A DNA stretch of 48,096 nucleotides from Candidatus Jorgensenbacteria bacterium RIFCSPLOWO2_01_FULL_45_25b (GTDB lineage: Bacteria; Patescibacteriota; Minisyncoccia; UBA6257; GWB1-50-10). The notes beneath the pieces were generated by a model that did not search any database, was not told the origin of the DNA, and saw only the letters and a list, made by a program, of their open reading frames with translations. Each line of letters opens with the position of its first letter. Position 1 is the first letter of the stretch. The position numbers and the translations under genes are program-made. Location: the NCBI GenBank assembly GCA_001781035.1, contig MFKK01000013.1, forward strand, positions 1 to 48,096, written 5' to 3'. Shown piece by piece: positions 1 to 7,835 of this stretch.

Positions 1-84
1 AAGATATAAAAATTGCGGTAGGGTGAGGGGCCCGACAACTTTGGATTTTTGCTCAATAAATTGAGGAACTTGGAAGGTGGACAT
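1..84 (-). CDS. PrgI family type IV secretion protein, N-terminal fragment (runs off left edge)
   Basis: An ORF starts at the ATG at 82-84 (minus strand) and is still open at base 1, giving 28 residues. They begin MSTFQVPQFIEQKSK and continue with GPLTLPQFLYL. This opening (FQVPQFIE, then GPLT and QFLYL) is how PrgI-family proteins of Patescibacteria and Gram-positive conjugation systems start: a short cytosolic segment before two membrane helices. In those systems PrgI sits next to the VirB4 ATPase and VirB6-like channel protein. The VirB6-like gene lies upstream on the same strand here, so a VirB4 gene is expected just outside the window. The assignment rests on this N-terminal match and on context; the membrane helices are not visible. 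Confidence 0.7.
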   Translation of the reverse strand, partial: MSTFQVPQFIEQKSKVVGPLTLPQFLYL

Positions 85-108
85 AACAAATAGTAATATG
101 TAAGCTCT

Positions 109-138
109 AAATCCTAATCTCTAAGCTCTAAACAATCT
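109..138. repeat. Left inverted micro-repeat of four-helix cassette 1
   Basis: AAATCCTAATCTCTAAGC (109-126) followed directly by TCTAAACAATCT (127-138). Both blocks reappear in reverse complement at 543-560 and 524-535 on the other side of the four-helix gene. There they are separated by 7 extra bases. Confidence 0.8.
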
Positions 139-160
139 TCAAATTCAAATATCAAAACTG

Positions 161-520
161 CTATTTTGATTTTTCTATAATTGAACCAAAAATTTTCATA
201 AGTTCCGTTGCTTCAATTATAAGGCATTTCTGTTCTTTTTCCTGCGTCTCACTTGATTCAGAAAGCCGTAGCCAATAAATAGTTTCTTTAGCCTCCTTAC
301 GACAGATTTTTATTCTTAGTACAAAATCCTTTCGGCTTAATGCCTCGTTTGCTTCAATAAAGTTTGCTCCCACAGAACCTGACGACCGAATCCCTTGTCG
401 GCTAATTTCAGCATTGGGGAGAGAGCGAGAAAGAAACTTAAAATATACAATAGAGCGTTTAGCAAAAAGAAATGTTCGTTCCTCTAAATCGTAAGGTTTC
501 TCCTTTTGATTTTCTAACAT
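161..520 (-). CDS. Four-helix bundle protein (S23/IVP-like), in an inverted-repeat-bounded cassette
   Basis: This 119-aa protein has the usual length and composition of four-helix bundle (23S rRNA intervening-sequence, S23/IVP-like) proteins. Visible family marks are the AKRSIVYFKFLSRSLPNAE helix, the IRSSGSVGANFIEANEALSRKDF turn region around residues 44-66, and KEAKETIYWLRL at about 75-86. The biochemical role is not established; relatives include the Avd helper of diversity-generating retroelements. It interrupts the type IV secretion operon between the 416-aa protein and prgI. Inverted micro-repeats flank it at 109-138 and 524-560, so it looks like a later insertion. No reverse transcriptase or template repeat is visible nearby. 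Confidence 0.85.
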   Translation of the reverse strand: MLENQKEKPYDLEERTFLFAKRSIVYFKFLSRSLPNAEISRQGIRSSGSVGANFIEANEALSRKDFVLRIKICRKEAKETIYWLRLSESSETQEKEQKCLIIEATELMKIFGSIIEKSK

Positions 521-523
521 TTG

Positions 524-560
524 AGATTGTTTAGAGATTAGGGCTTAGAGATTAGGATTT
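524..560. repeat. Right inverted micro-repeat of four-helix cassette 1
   Basis: AGATTGTTTAGA (524-535), a 7-base insertion, then GCTTAGAGATTAGGATTT (543-560). The two blocks are exact reverse complements of the left flank, 12 and 18 bp. Confidence 0.8.
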
Positions 561-565
561 ATGAT

Positions 566-1816
566 TTATAGGTGTACCGTATTCCCATCTATTATAACCC
601 TATCCAAATCTTTTTGTTCGCCGGAGGGGGGTGGCTTTGGGAAGGAAAAAGGATTTTTGGTAATTTTAACCTCTCCATGTTCTTCCTGCGTAATCTCATG
701 CGTGGGAGAAACAAGCTTTTCCTTAAGGTTCGCCGGTTTGAGTTGTTCGTTCGTCGTCTTTGTAGGCCTGTGGTGAGCCTGCCGAATCCATTCGGATGTA
801 TTCGTAGTTTCGGATCGCTTTATGGTAAACAACTCCTCCTCTTTTTGAAAAGGAGTAACCTGCGTCCGAAGCCCGCTATAATGGACAATTCTTGGAACTT
901 CTTTCTTTCCTCCTCCAGAAACAATATTTCTGACGGGGTTAATTTTTCCTAATATGCTTGCGGTGGAACTTGTTTGCGGTGAGTCCGCCGGCTGGCGGAG
1001 CGAATCCGCCCGTGGCGAGCTTGCCCCGTTAGAAGCAAGGTTTCTAACGGGGCTTGCCGAATCCACGCCCCCAGAAACTTTTGCTTGTGGAACGGAACCT
1101 GAAACAGGAGGTGTCGGAGACGAGGGTTTTCCAAAGAATCCAAAAGGCAAAGAAAAGCCTCTGCTCGGACGCTTGGAGGCTGTGTCCGCGGAAGTTTCCT
1201 CGTGATAAAGAACGAACGGCTTTTCGGAATAGACCTCCTTCGTATTCGCAGATTGGTAGTCATTTGTAGATTCGGATAATTTGTAGTTTGGCGGGTTTGC
1301 GTCGGCTTCTTTTCTAAAGAAGTGTTTATCCCACGCCTCCTCGCGCGTCATGCCGGAAACTTGCGGTTTCTTTTGCAAGCCAAGAAGCGTCGTGTTGATA
1401 GCAACCCCCTCCTCTTTCTTTGGAAGAGCGTCGGAAAATACGGGAAGAGGAGAGGGATTTTTTATAGGAGAAGGAGCGGAAACGCCCGGAACATAAGGCT
1501 TATAATTTCTAATAATATCCTGCGAAACAGGCTCAAAAATCTTTAGGTTAATTTCTTCGCTGATAGCATGCGCGATAGCATCGTCAATGTTCGTAACTGC
1601 GCGAGCCTCCTTCTCAAAATCATGAGGATGAAGAAAACCAAGAATAACGTCTCCTGAAAGGACGGCAAACAATTTTGTCTGCTCTTCAGAAAGTTTCTTT
1701 CCCTCGCAAATACTCCACACCGTATCTCCCGTTTCAAACGCGAAAAACCTCTCTTTCAAAATCTTTGGAAGAGAATCAATTCGTTCGGAATAATATTCTA
1801 ATGGAACCTGTTGCAT
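566..1816 (-). CDS. Unknown cytosolic protein of the type IV secretion operon, with palindrome insertions
   Basis: The likely start is the ATG at 1814-1816, giving 416 aa beginning MQQVPLEYYSERIDSLPKIL. The open frame extends back to 1960 only inside the upstream gene. Residues 1-75 look like a small helical domain (LPKILKERFFAFETGDTVW, then GDVILGFLHPHDF) that recurs at the N-terminus of proteins in Parcubacterial secretion loci. The rest is low-complexity and rich in Ser, Pro and Lys, with no signal peptide or membrane helix. The gene follows the VirB6-like gene by 4 bp, so it is in the same operon. The C-terminal half carries several palindromic repeats read in frame (SPVRNLASNG, NPVRNIVSGG, WIRQAHHRP), probably a tolerant linker. 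Function unknown. Confidence 0.75.
   Translation of the reverse strand: MQQVPLEYYSERIDSLPKILKERFFAFETGDTVWSICEGKKLSEEQTKLFAVLSGDVILGFLHPHDFEKEARAVTNIDDAIAHAISEEINLKIFEPVSQDIIRNYKPYVPGVSAPSPIKNPSPLPVFSDALPKKEEGVAINTTLLGLQKKPQVSGMTREEAWDKHFFRKEADANPPNYKLSESTNDYQSANTKEVYSEKPFVLYHEETSADTASKRPSRGFSLPFGFFGKPSSPTPPVSGSVPQAKVSGGVDSASPVRNLASNGASSPRADSLRQPADSPQTSSTASILGKINPVRNIVSGGGKKEVPRIVHYSGLRTQVTPFQKEEELFTIKRSETTNTSEWIRQAHHRPTKTTNEQLKPANLKEKLVSPTHEITQEEHGEVKITKNPFSFPKPPPSGEQKDLDRVIIDGNTVHL
915..938. repeat. PVRN-type palindrome, imperfect copy, in CDS
   Basis: CAGAAA and TTTCTG face each other around 5 bases, followed by ACGGGG. On the minus strand it is read as NPVRNIVSGG inside the 416-aa protein. 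It resembles the better copy at 1023-1053. Confidence 0.6.
1023..1053. repeat. PVRN-type palindrome, perfect 12-bp stem, in CDS
   Basis: GCCCCGTTAGAA (1023-1034) and TTCTAACGGGGC (1042-1053) form a perfect 12-bp stem around a 7-base loop, read in frame as SPVRNLASNG. The same outer arms occur at 27832-27907 inside folD. A second small palindrome, TCCGCC-GGCT-GGCGGA, lies just before it near 983-998. Confidence 0.8.
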
Positions 1817-1820
1817 ATTT

Positions 1821-3854
1821 TTAGTGCGGCATATTGTTGGGCTGTTGTGGAGGCGGCTGTGGAGGTTGCTGCTGCCGCTGTCTCCCTTCACTGCCAAAAG
1901 AAGGGTCAAATTCGGGATTAATCCCCGCGAGACGGCGGTCAACCGTACGTTTAAGAACATCTTCTATTCTATTTTTCAAGGCTTTTTCATCATTAGGCAA
2001 CGTGTCAGCAACTCCTTTAACAGCCTCTTGAACGACATCAAAATTTTTCTGCTTTACGCCCATAAGAAGTTTTGAAATATCGCCGGTATTATTTTTTACA
2101 ATACCATAAGCTTGAGCCTCTTGTATCTGTTTTGCGATAGCATCATTTTGCATGCCAAAAGGATTTTTCCCGAAAGCGTCATTAATTTGAAACTTCCCCC
2201 AATCAGCTGAAGACCAGCTGGAAAAAAACTCCAAAGATTTTTGTTTCAGTTCGCCACTTAATTTTTCAAGATCAGCGGCATATTCCGCGCTTTTTTCATC
2301 TAACTTCTCAATTTGACGCGAAAGTTCCGCCATCTCCGTGTTTAGTCCACGCGTCTTCTCCATATCTTTAAATGCCTGTCCCTTTCCCATGCGAGCAAAC
2401 AAGTTTTTGTAAGGGTCATCAATATACTTATCCGAGTTCGGAATCATATCAATATTTTTATTCTTAGAAAGCTTCTCAAGCGCGTAAACCAAATCCGAAC
2501 CCCCAAGAGTACTAACAAGGTTGGCAAGCCTCTCGTCGCTAAGCCCTCCAAGCTTCTTGTTTGATGCCGCGGCAAGCTGTGCTTCACCATGCCCCCCAAC
2601 ACGATTTGCAAGCCCCCCTAAAGATTTGATTCCAAGAGCGGTTTTGGCAAAATTGCCAAAAGGGGTTTTTCCATCTTTCTGCATTGAATTGGTAAGCTTT
2701 TTCCCCAAAGCACTTCTCGGAAAAGCGGTTCCAGCCTGAAGCCCCTTTCCAAGAGCCCACTTCTGCCCCGTCTTCTGCCCCTTCTTCGCGAGCCCGATTG
2801 CTCCCGCCGCTCCCGCGATTCCCAGCCTCTTTGCTATAACAAGCGCGCCAAAAAGAAAGCCGGTAAGAACAACCATTTTCACTCCCTGTCCGATAATGAG
2901 AGCCATGGGCCCGTTTCCTTGGAAAAACCCGTCGGCGGACTTCTCTGACCCGGAACTTATCTTCTGTACGCTTAAGAGGGCAAGATAAATAAAGAAGGCG
3001 GATGCGGGAGCAAAAAACGCCCAGCTTAAAAACTTATCCCACCACTCCTTAAAATAGCCCTGCAACGAAGGGACGACCCAGAAAAGCCACGTAAGAGGGG
3101 CAAGAACAAGAAGAAAAGATAAAACAATAAAACGAAACAAAAACATAAGCGCGAGAGCGAATAGGACAAACGCCGCGACATAGGTAAACAAAATGGAAAA
3201 TAATTGTTGCGTAAGAAAACCGACAGCATAGTCAGTAATGCCCGGATTTGGAGCCTCTAAATCAAAAGGAGAGGGCTCTCCCGGGTCGCCAAGAAGTTTT
3301 TGGGGGTTAAACGCGCCGGAGATGGTTTCGACAACCTCCTGAAAACGAAAATTGCCATCGGGGGAAGAGATGCCTGCGACGGGAGCAAAAAAGAAACGGG
3401 TCATGGTGTGCGAAAAATCAAGCACGACTCCGGAAATTGTAAGGCTGAAATTTACGAGAATAGCCGCGGCAATAAGTTTTGGTAAAAGCGCCTGCGCTCC
3501 ATACTTGCTTCCGCTTCGCAAGATGGTGCCGATTGCGATAACAATCATAACAAGAACAAAGCCGAGGTTCGCGAGATCTCTCGTAATTCCCCAGCCGGTC
3601 AGAATAAGCTGGTTGGACCCCGCGTCAAGAATCCTAAAATTCAATTCCAAAAAGAAGTTGGTAAAATATCCGCCGACGACAAAAAGCATTCCGCCAACAT
3701 ATTTAATAATGACGAAAATTAAAAAATATTTGGTAATCTCTCCCACAGCGCCTAGAACCAACGGCAAAAAAGCAAAAGCCGGAGAGGGGAAAAGAAGAAC
3801 AATTCCCAGAAGAGGCAATAATCCGATTAAATATGTGCGAAAACGTTTGAACAT
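1821..3854 (-). CDS. VirB6/TrbL-like polytopic membrane protein
   Basis: 677 aa. The first ~370 residues are very hydrophobic. They begin with a leader-like helix (LIGLLPLLGIVLLFPSPAFA), followed by about eight further membrane helices, for example near residues 40-70, 85-115, 215-265 and 320-345. This layout matches VirB6/TrbL inner-membrane channel components of type IV secretion systems. The remaining ~300 residues are hydrophilic, with Lys/Glu-rich predicted coiled coil around 490-540 and a Gln/Pro-rich tail. A long cytosolic tail is common in Patescibacterial versions. Neighbours support the role: exported proteins upstream, and the 416-aa protein and prgI downstream. It starts 124 bp after the preceding gene, across a micro-repeat tract. 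Confidence 0.7.
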   Translation of the reverse strand: MFKRFRTYLIGLLPLLGIVLLFPSPAFAFLPLVLGAVGEITKYFLIFVIIKYVGGMLFVVGGYFTNFFLELNFRILDAGSNQLILTGWGITRDLANLGFVLVMIVIAIGTILRSGSKYGAQALLPKLIAAAILVNFSLTISGVVLDFSHTMTRFFFAPVAGISSPDGNFRFQEVVETISGAFNPQKLLGDPGEPSPFDLEAPNPGITDYAVGFLTQQLFSILFTYVAAFVLFALALMFLFRFIVLSFLLVLAPLTWLFWVVPSLQGYFKEWWDKFLSWAFFAPASAFFIYLALLSVQKISSGSEKSADGFFQGNGPMALIIGQGVKMVVLTGFLFGALVIAKRLGIAGAAGAIGLAKKGQKTGQKWALGKGLQAGTAFPRSALGKKLTNSMQKDGKTPFGNFAKTALGIKSLGGLANRVGGHGEAQLAAASNKKLGGLSDERLANLVSTLGGSDLVYALEKLSKNKNIDMIPNSDKYIDDPYKNLFARMGKGQAFKDMEKTRGLNTEMAELSRQIEKLDEKSAEYAADLEKLSGELKQKSLEFFSSWSSADWGKFQINDAFGKNPFGMQNDAIAKQIQEAQAYGIVKNNTGDISKLLMGVKQKNFDVVQEAVKGVADTLPNDEKALKNRIEDVLKRTVDRRLAGINPEFDPSFGSEGRQRQQQPPQPPPQQPNNMPH

Positions 3855-3877
3855 GCGTTCTGTTTTTCTCCTTCAGT

Positions 3878-3970
3878 TTATCGTAACTTACCAACTTATA
3901 AACTTGTTAACTTATCATAACTCGTCGTAACTTACCAACTTAAAACTTACAACTTATAACTTACAACTCA
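3878..3970. repeat. Degenerate micro-repeat tract (ACTTA/ACTTAYAA units)
   Basis: The gap between the VirB6-like gene and the 681-aa gene holds many iterations of short words such as ACTTACCAACTTA, AACTTATAA and ACTTACAACT. No ORF or stem with a T-run is seen. It belongs to the same class of low-complexity repeats as 19462-19505 and 38056-38090. Confidence 0.7.
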
Positions 3971-3978
3971 TTCGCTCT

Positions 3979-6024
3979 CTACTCCACCTCATCAATCAGA
4001 ACCGTGGAACAGACATACGGCGGGCTGTTTATTGTACACTCACTCAATCTCTTCTTCGCCTCCTTCAGTCGCGCGGCAAGCGTCTTTGTCCACGTTTCAT
4101 ATATTTGAAGAAGCCGACCTGCCTCGCTCCCAACGGAGGTGAGTTGGGAAAGAAGCCGTGTAAGCTCCCCCTCCGACTTACTATCTTTAGCCTTTTCCTG
4201 AATTTCTTTAATGTTTTCAATGAAGCCTTGCGCGGCATCCGTGTGGGTTTTATAAAGCTGACTAAGAGGGCCCGGGCCAAGGTCGGTAATGTCTTGCAAA
4301 GACTGTTGAAGCTCCTCCGTTGCCGAACAGGTTGCGGCTCCCTTAACCCGCTTTTCGCAGGCAAACAAACCCTCAACCTTAGCCCCGTCTCCCTGAAGGG
4401 TTACAAGAAGCGACTTATTATCATCCTCAAGTTGTTTGATAAGCGCGGGCAGTCTTTCTAATGAAGCTATCGCGTCTGCCGAGCCGGTCATAATAGAAGC
4501 CTTAAGAGGCTCGGTAAAATCTTTCGCCGCCTCATATTCATCCGCCTGTGTTTGTTGGATAGTAAGAGCGTCAATTTTTTTCTGCGCCCCCTCTCTTTCT
4601 TCAGAAGAAAGGGTTGTGTCTTTTTTCTTTTCTTCTTCTTCCGCGATCTGTCCCTCGCGGGATTTCGGCCCAAGCCCTCGTCCGCTCCTGCTCGTCCTTA
4701 TATCCGCAATTTTTCCCTGCGCCTCCGTAACAACTCTGCTAATCGCGGCATCAAATATTCCATTCACATACAAGCTCATGTCGTCCGTGCCGGAGAGAAG
4801 ATGAAAATCAGCCTCAAGCGCGGTATCAAGTTGCGCTCCAACCGTCTTGCCCGGCCATGTAATCTTCTCCTCCGTGCACACAAGCGCATACTGGCTCCTG
4901 TCATAATTAACCGCCATTTCTGCCGTAATATCTCTGTTAATCGTCCTGCCGGTATCAAGACTGTCCGCCCTCCAAAGCACGCACTCTTTTACGGGCTCAA
5001 AGCCCTGACTCGCGATAGCCTCCAAAGTGGCGGCATCCTTCTTCTCTTGGGTCGCGCGCGCGATCTCGTCAAAAATAAGGAGAGAGAGCCCAAGTTGGTT
5101 GTTTTGGGGTCTCAAGAGCTCCATGTATCCCTTCCATCCCCCCTGGGAAAAGTCATTGTAAAAACCCTTCACGTTGCCAACCACGTCCGAGAGCGTGCAG
5201 GAAATCTGGTCTGAAAAGTGGGGAGGCTTAAGCGTTAGTTGAGAGCCCAGTCCCGGCGGAATTTGAAGAGGAGAGCAGAGGTCGGCAAACCCAAGCTCGG
5301 AAACCACATCTCCAACAGCGGCATTAGCGGCATTTTTTAGCGTGTCTCCAAAGTTTTGAATAAAGCGCGGTCTTCCTCCATTTTGAATCCAGCTGATTGT
5401 TTCATCCACAAGCGAATCAAGCATCCGCTTCTTAAATGTCGCGAGAGACTTTTCTTTCGCGTAATCCTGCAAAGCCTGAATGCACGACTGCCATAAAACG
5501 GTAGTTGAATTCACCTCCTCCACTAATTGCGGCTCTTCTCCTAAAATATCGCCCCCGACCTCCTCTGCCATCTCTCCTCCCTGCCCTCCCGTAACAAAAT
5601 TAACGCCAGCCTTAAGCCCCTCCTTCGCCTTACCCTTTACCCACCCCGTGAGCCTGTCCCAACCATGTTTTACTAACCGCGTCGCCTCTTGAGTAGCCCA
5701 ATCCTTCGCGATATCAAGCCCGCACTCCTTCTTCAAATCAACATTGCTGACACTCTGTTTAGGCGCGCACTTAACGGTATAAGGCGGGGAAGGATACCTA
5801 TTTTCCGGATACAGCTCTCTAAACTCTGCCTCGCTTCCCCCGTTCCGTCCCGCGTCAATAAGCTTCTCACTCACCCCCTTCTGCCCCACATAGATTCCCC
5901 ATCGGGATTGGGAACAAACATCTGCCGCCTCCGCAACGGGCAAAAGTGGTAAAGAAAAAGAAAGAAAAGAGAATAAAAGCAACGCCCCGCCTGCCCGATA
6001 AATATGTCTGATAAAAAACCTCAT
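3979..6024 (-). CDS. Large exported Cys-containing protein of the secretion operon
   Basis: 681 aa. Residues 1-34 form a clear signal peptide: basic RFFIRHIYRAGG, hydrophobic LLLFSFLSFSLPLLP, then AEAAD as a cleavage site. The mature part has about a dozen scattered cysteines (for example DVCSQSRW, KKECGLDIAKDW, YVCSTVLIDEVE), which suggests disulfides outside the cell. It is mostly helical, with coiled-coil-like stretches near 430-480 and 585-665. No known domain is recognised. It lies 7 bp after the upstream 261-aa gene in the apparent rsmA-to-prgI operon, so it may be a surface part of the secretion or pilus machine. That role is inferred from position only. Confidence 0.75.
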   Translation of the reverse strand: MRFFIRHIYRAGGALLLFSFLSFSLPLLPVAEAADVCSQSRWGIYVGQKGVSEKLIDAGRNGGSEAEFRELYPENRYPSPPYTVKCAPKQSVSNVDLKKECGLDIAKDWATQEATRLVKHGWDRLTGWVKGKAKEGLKAGVNFVTGGQGGEMAEEVGGDILGEEPQLVEEVNSTTVLWQSCIQALQDYAKEKSLATFKKRMLDSLVDETISWIQNGGRPRFIQNFGDTLKNAANAAVGDVVSELGFADLCSPLQIPPGLGSQLTLKPPHFSDQISCTLSDVVGNVKGFYNDFSQGGWKGYMELLRPQNNQLGLSLLIFDEIARATQEKKDAATLEAIASQGFEPVKECVLWRADSLDTGRTINRDITAEMAVNYDRSQYALVCTEEKITWPGKTVGAQLDTALEADFHLLSGTDDMSLYVNGIFDAAISRVVTEAQGKIADIRTSRSGRGLGPKSREGQIAEEEEKKKDTTLSSEEREGAQKKIDALTIQQTQADEYEAAKDFTEPLKASIMTGSADAIASLERLPALIKQLEDDNKSLLVTLQGDGAKVEGLFACEKRVKGAATCSATEELQQSLQDITDLGPGPLSQLYKTHTDAAQGFIENIKEIQEKAKDSKSEGELTRLLSQLTSVGSEAGRLLQIYETWTKTLAARLKEAKKRLSECTINSPPYVCSTVLIDEVE

Positions 6025-6031
6025 ATAAAAA

Positions 6032-6817
6032 CTACCTCGTCATCTCCTCCAAAGATGCTTGAAGCTTCGCCTCCTCTTGAACTAAGTCCGATAAACTATT
6101 CAAGGCGAGGGGAATTTTGAGTGAATCGTCTTTTCCGAGCTCAAGCGTAGCTCCAATCATAAGCCTTCTCTGCCACACATTAAGAAGTTGAAGATGCAGG
6201 CCGGCAAGCGACCGTGGAACCTGAAGCGCGAGCAGTTCCTCCACCTCCGCGCGATATGCCGCGAGATGGTCCTGAAGAGAAGATGTGTTGGAATCGGAAA
6301 CAAATTGGGAAACTGCCGTAAGAAAATGAGTGTTTAACTTCCCAACATATTTTGTGGAAATGTCCTGATAAGAATCCGCCCATCTCTGCGCGCTCTCGGG
6401 TGAGCTAGTTGAAATAGTATGAACATCCTCAAGCGTAAAGAGGGAAAGACGAAGAGGAATCTCCACGCTCTTGTTTATAATCCCCTCCAAAAACGCGTCG
6501 TCCGGCATCGTAAGCGAGGCGAGCGCCTCCCTTCCCTTTCCCGCCTTGTCTTCATTTAAACGAAAAAACTCCTTCCCATACTCGCCGATTAGGTTCTCGG
6601 TAACATTTTCTTTAAGAGGGTCAATCCCAGGCTCTGCCCGCGGAGCTGTGTCCAAAAGGTCTTTATATGTTGAAAAAGAAATGGCTTGGCGAGAGGGTGA
6701 AAAAGCTATTCGGGAAGAAGCCCGAAGAAAATAAATCGCGGTGAGCGCTCCAAAGAAAAGCACGAGAAAAGAAAACAAAAATCGTTTTTGTTTTGAAAAC
6801 AACGTATGATTCTCCAT
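6032..6817 (-). CDS. Unknown single-pass membrane-anchored helical protein
   Basis: 261 aa from the ATG at 6815-6817; a TTG three bases earlier is also open. Residues ~10-30 (KRFLFSFLVLFFGALTAIYF) form one membrane helix after a short basic start, so the remainder should be outside the cell. That part is acidic and helical, and no family is recognised. The gene starts 11 bp after the rsmA stop and ends 7 bp before the exported 681-aa gene. It probably belongs to the type IV secretion group; function unknown. Confidence 0.7.
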   Translation of the reverse strand: MENHTLFSKQKRFLFSFLVLFFGALTAIYFLRASSRIAFSPSRQAISFSTYKDLLDTAPRAEPGIDPLKENVTENLIGEYGKEFFRLNEDKAGKGREALASLTMPDDAFLEGIINKSVEIPLRLSLFTLEDVHTISTSSPESAQRWADSYQDISTKYVGKLNTHFLTAVSQFVSDSNTSSLQDHLAAYRAEVEELLALQVPRSLAGLHLQLLNVWQRRLMIGATLELGKDDSLKIPLALNSLSDLVQEEAKLQASLEEMTR

Positions 6818-6828
6818 CAATCATTATT

Positions 6829-7740
6829 CTACAACATCTCGGACAACTTGATAATAAGAGGAACAGAAAGATTCTGTGGACGAAGGGATGGATTAATTCC
6901 AGCTTTCTGAAGCTTCTTTATAATCCTCTCCTTGTCCATTTCGGATTTCAAATTTCGTGCTTCGGATTTTCTGCTTAAGAGCAGATTATTCAGTATCGTC
7001 TTTCTCGGCTGTTTAAAAAGCACGTTCACAAGTTTATAATATTTATCATTAATCTTTAGTCCTTGATCTTTAATCTTTAGTCGTATCACTGCAGAAGCCA
7101 CCTTTGGCGGAGGCTGAAACTCCTGTTTTGAAACAGAAAAAAGATATTCCGCGTCCGCCCAGTACTGCACGCACGCGGCAAGAAGGTTCATCCCGTTAAA
7201 AGCGGATTGCTTGAGCGTAACCATAGTCTCTATCGTCTGCAAAGAACGGCTTCTGGCGGGATTCATAAAAGGAGGCTTGGCGCAAACGCGCTCCGCCACC
7301 TCCTTCTGCGTCATAAGAACGGTAAGCGTTGGCTTGTGCTCTAATTCTCCGATGGTTCTAAGAAGCTTCCCCGTAATATAGTAAGGGATATTTCCAACGA
7401 GCTTGTAGCTTATAGCTTTCAACTTGTAGTCTTTTGAAATCTCGGGGAGAACTTTGAGCGCGTCGCCCTCAATAATAATGTGTTGCGCGTTTGAAAATTG
7501 ATGTTTGGAAATTGATTGAAAACTACTCGCAAGAGCTCTTGCGAGCCTCTCATCTTTTTCAATTGCCACAAATTTTGCAATCTTGAAATTTTGCAATCTT
7601 GCAATAATTTCTCGCGTCAAAGCCCCCCTCCCCGGCCCAATCTCAATAACAAAATCTCCTTCGGCAAGCTGAAGCGCGGAAATAATACGTTCTATAACCG
7701 TGGGATTCTTCAAAAAATGTTGTCCTAATCTTGCGCCCAT
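6829..7740 (-). CDS. rsmA: 16S rRNA dimethyladenosine transferase RsmA (KsgA)
   Basis: RsmA dimethylates two adjacent adenosines near the 3' end of 16S rRNA late in 30S assembly, using S-adenosylmethionine. The 303-aa protein starts MGARLGQHFLKNPTVI. It has the SAM-binding motif EIGPGRGALT at residues 34-42 and the catalytic NIPYYI at 117-122 (N117). Several stretches absent from typical RsmA coincide with A/T-rich micro-repeats in the DNA: LQNFKIAKF (~49-57), SKDYKLKAISYKL (~102-114), KIKDQGLKINDKYYKL and RKSEARNLKSEM near the C-terminus. They are in frame and look like tolerated insertions. It is the first gene of the minus-strand run leading to the secretion genes. Confidence 0.93.
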   Translation of the reverse strand: MGARLGQHFLKNPTVIERIISALQLAEGDFVIEIGPGRGALTREIIARLQNFKIAKFVAIEKDERLARALASSFQSISKHQFSNAQHIIIEGDALKVLPEISKDYKLKAISYKLVGNIPYYITGKLLRTIGELEHKPTLTVLMTQKEVAERVCAKPPFMNPARSRSLQTIETMVTLKQSAFNGMNLLAACVQYWADAEYLFSVSKQEFQPPPKVASAVIRLKIKDQGLKINDKYYKLVNVLFKQPRKTILNNLLLSRKSEARNLKSEMDKERIIKKLQKAGINPSLRPQNLSVPLIIKLSEML

Positions 7741-7835
7741 AGCAAAAAAGCTCTAAATCAACCGAGATTCTAATATTAACCGACTCTATTAAAAGCTTCC
7801 AAACCCCTCAATAACGTGATATGCTATCCCCACGT

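Noticed and set aside
161-520. Diversity-generating retroelement (Avd-like gene)
   Set aside because: No reverse transcriptase or template/variable repeat pair is visible near either four-helix gene.
566-1960. Longer 464-aa start for the secretion-operon protein
   Set aside because: The first 48 residues overlap the VirB6-like gene and read as low-quality Arg/Ser-rich sequence. The ATG at 1814-1816 gives a good domain start.
4552-5214. 220-aa plus-strand ORF
   Set aside because: Antisense to the exported 681-aa protein; composition is typical of a shadow frame.
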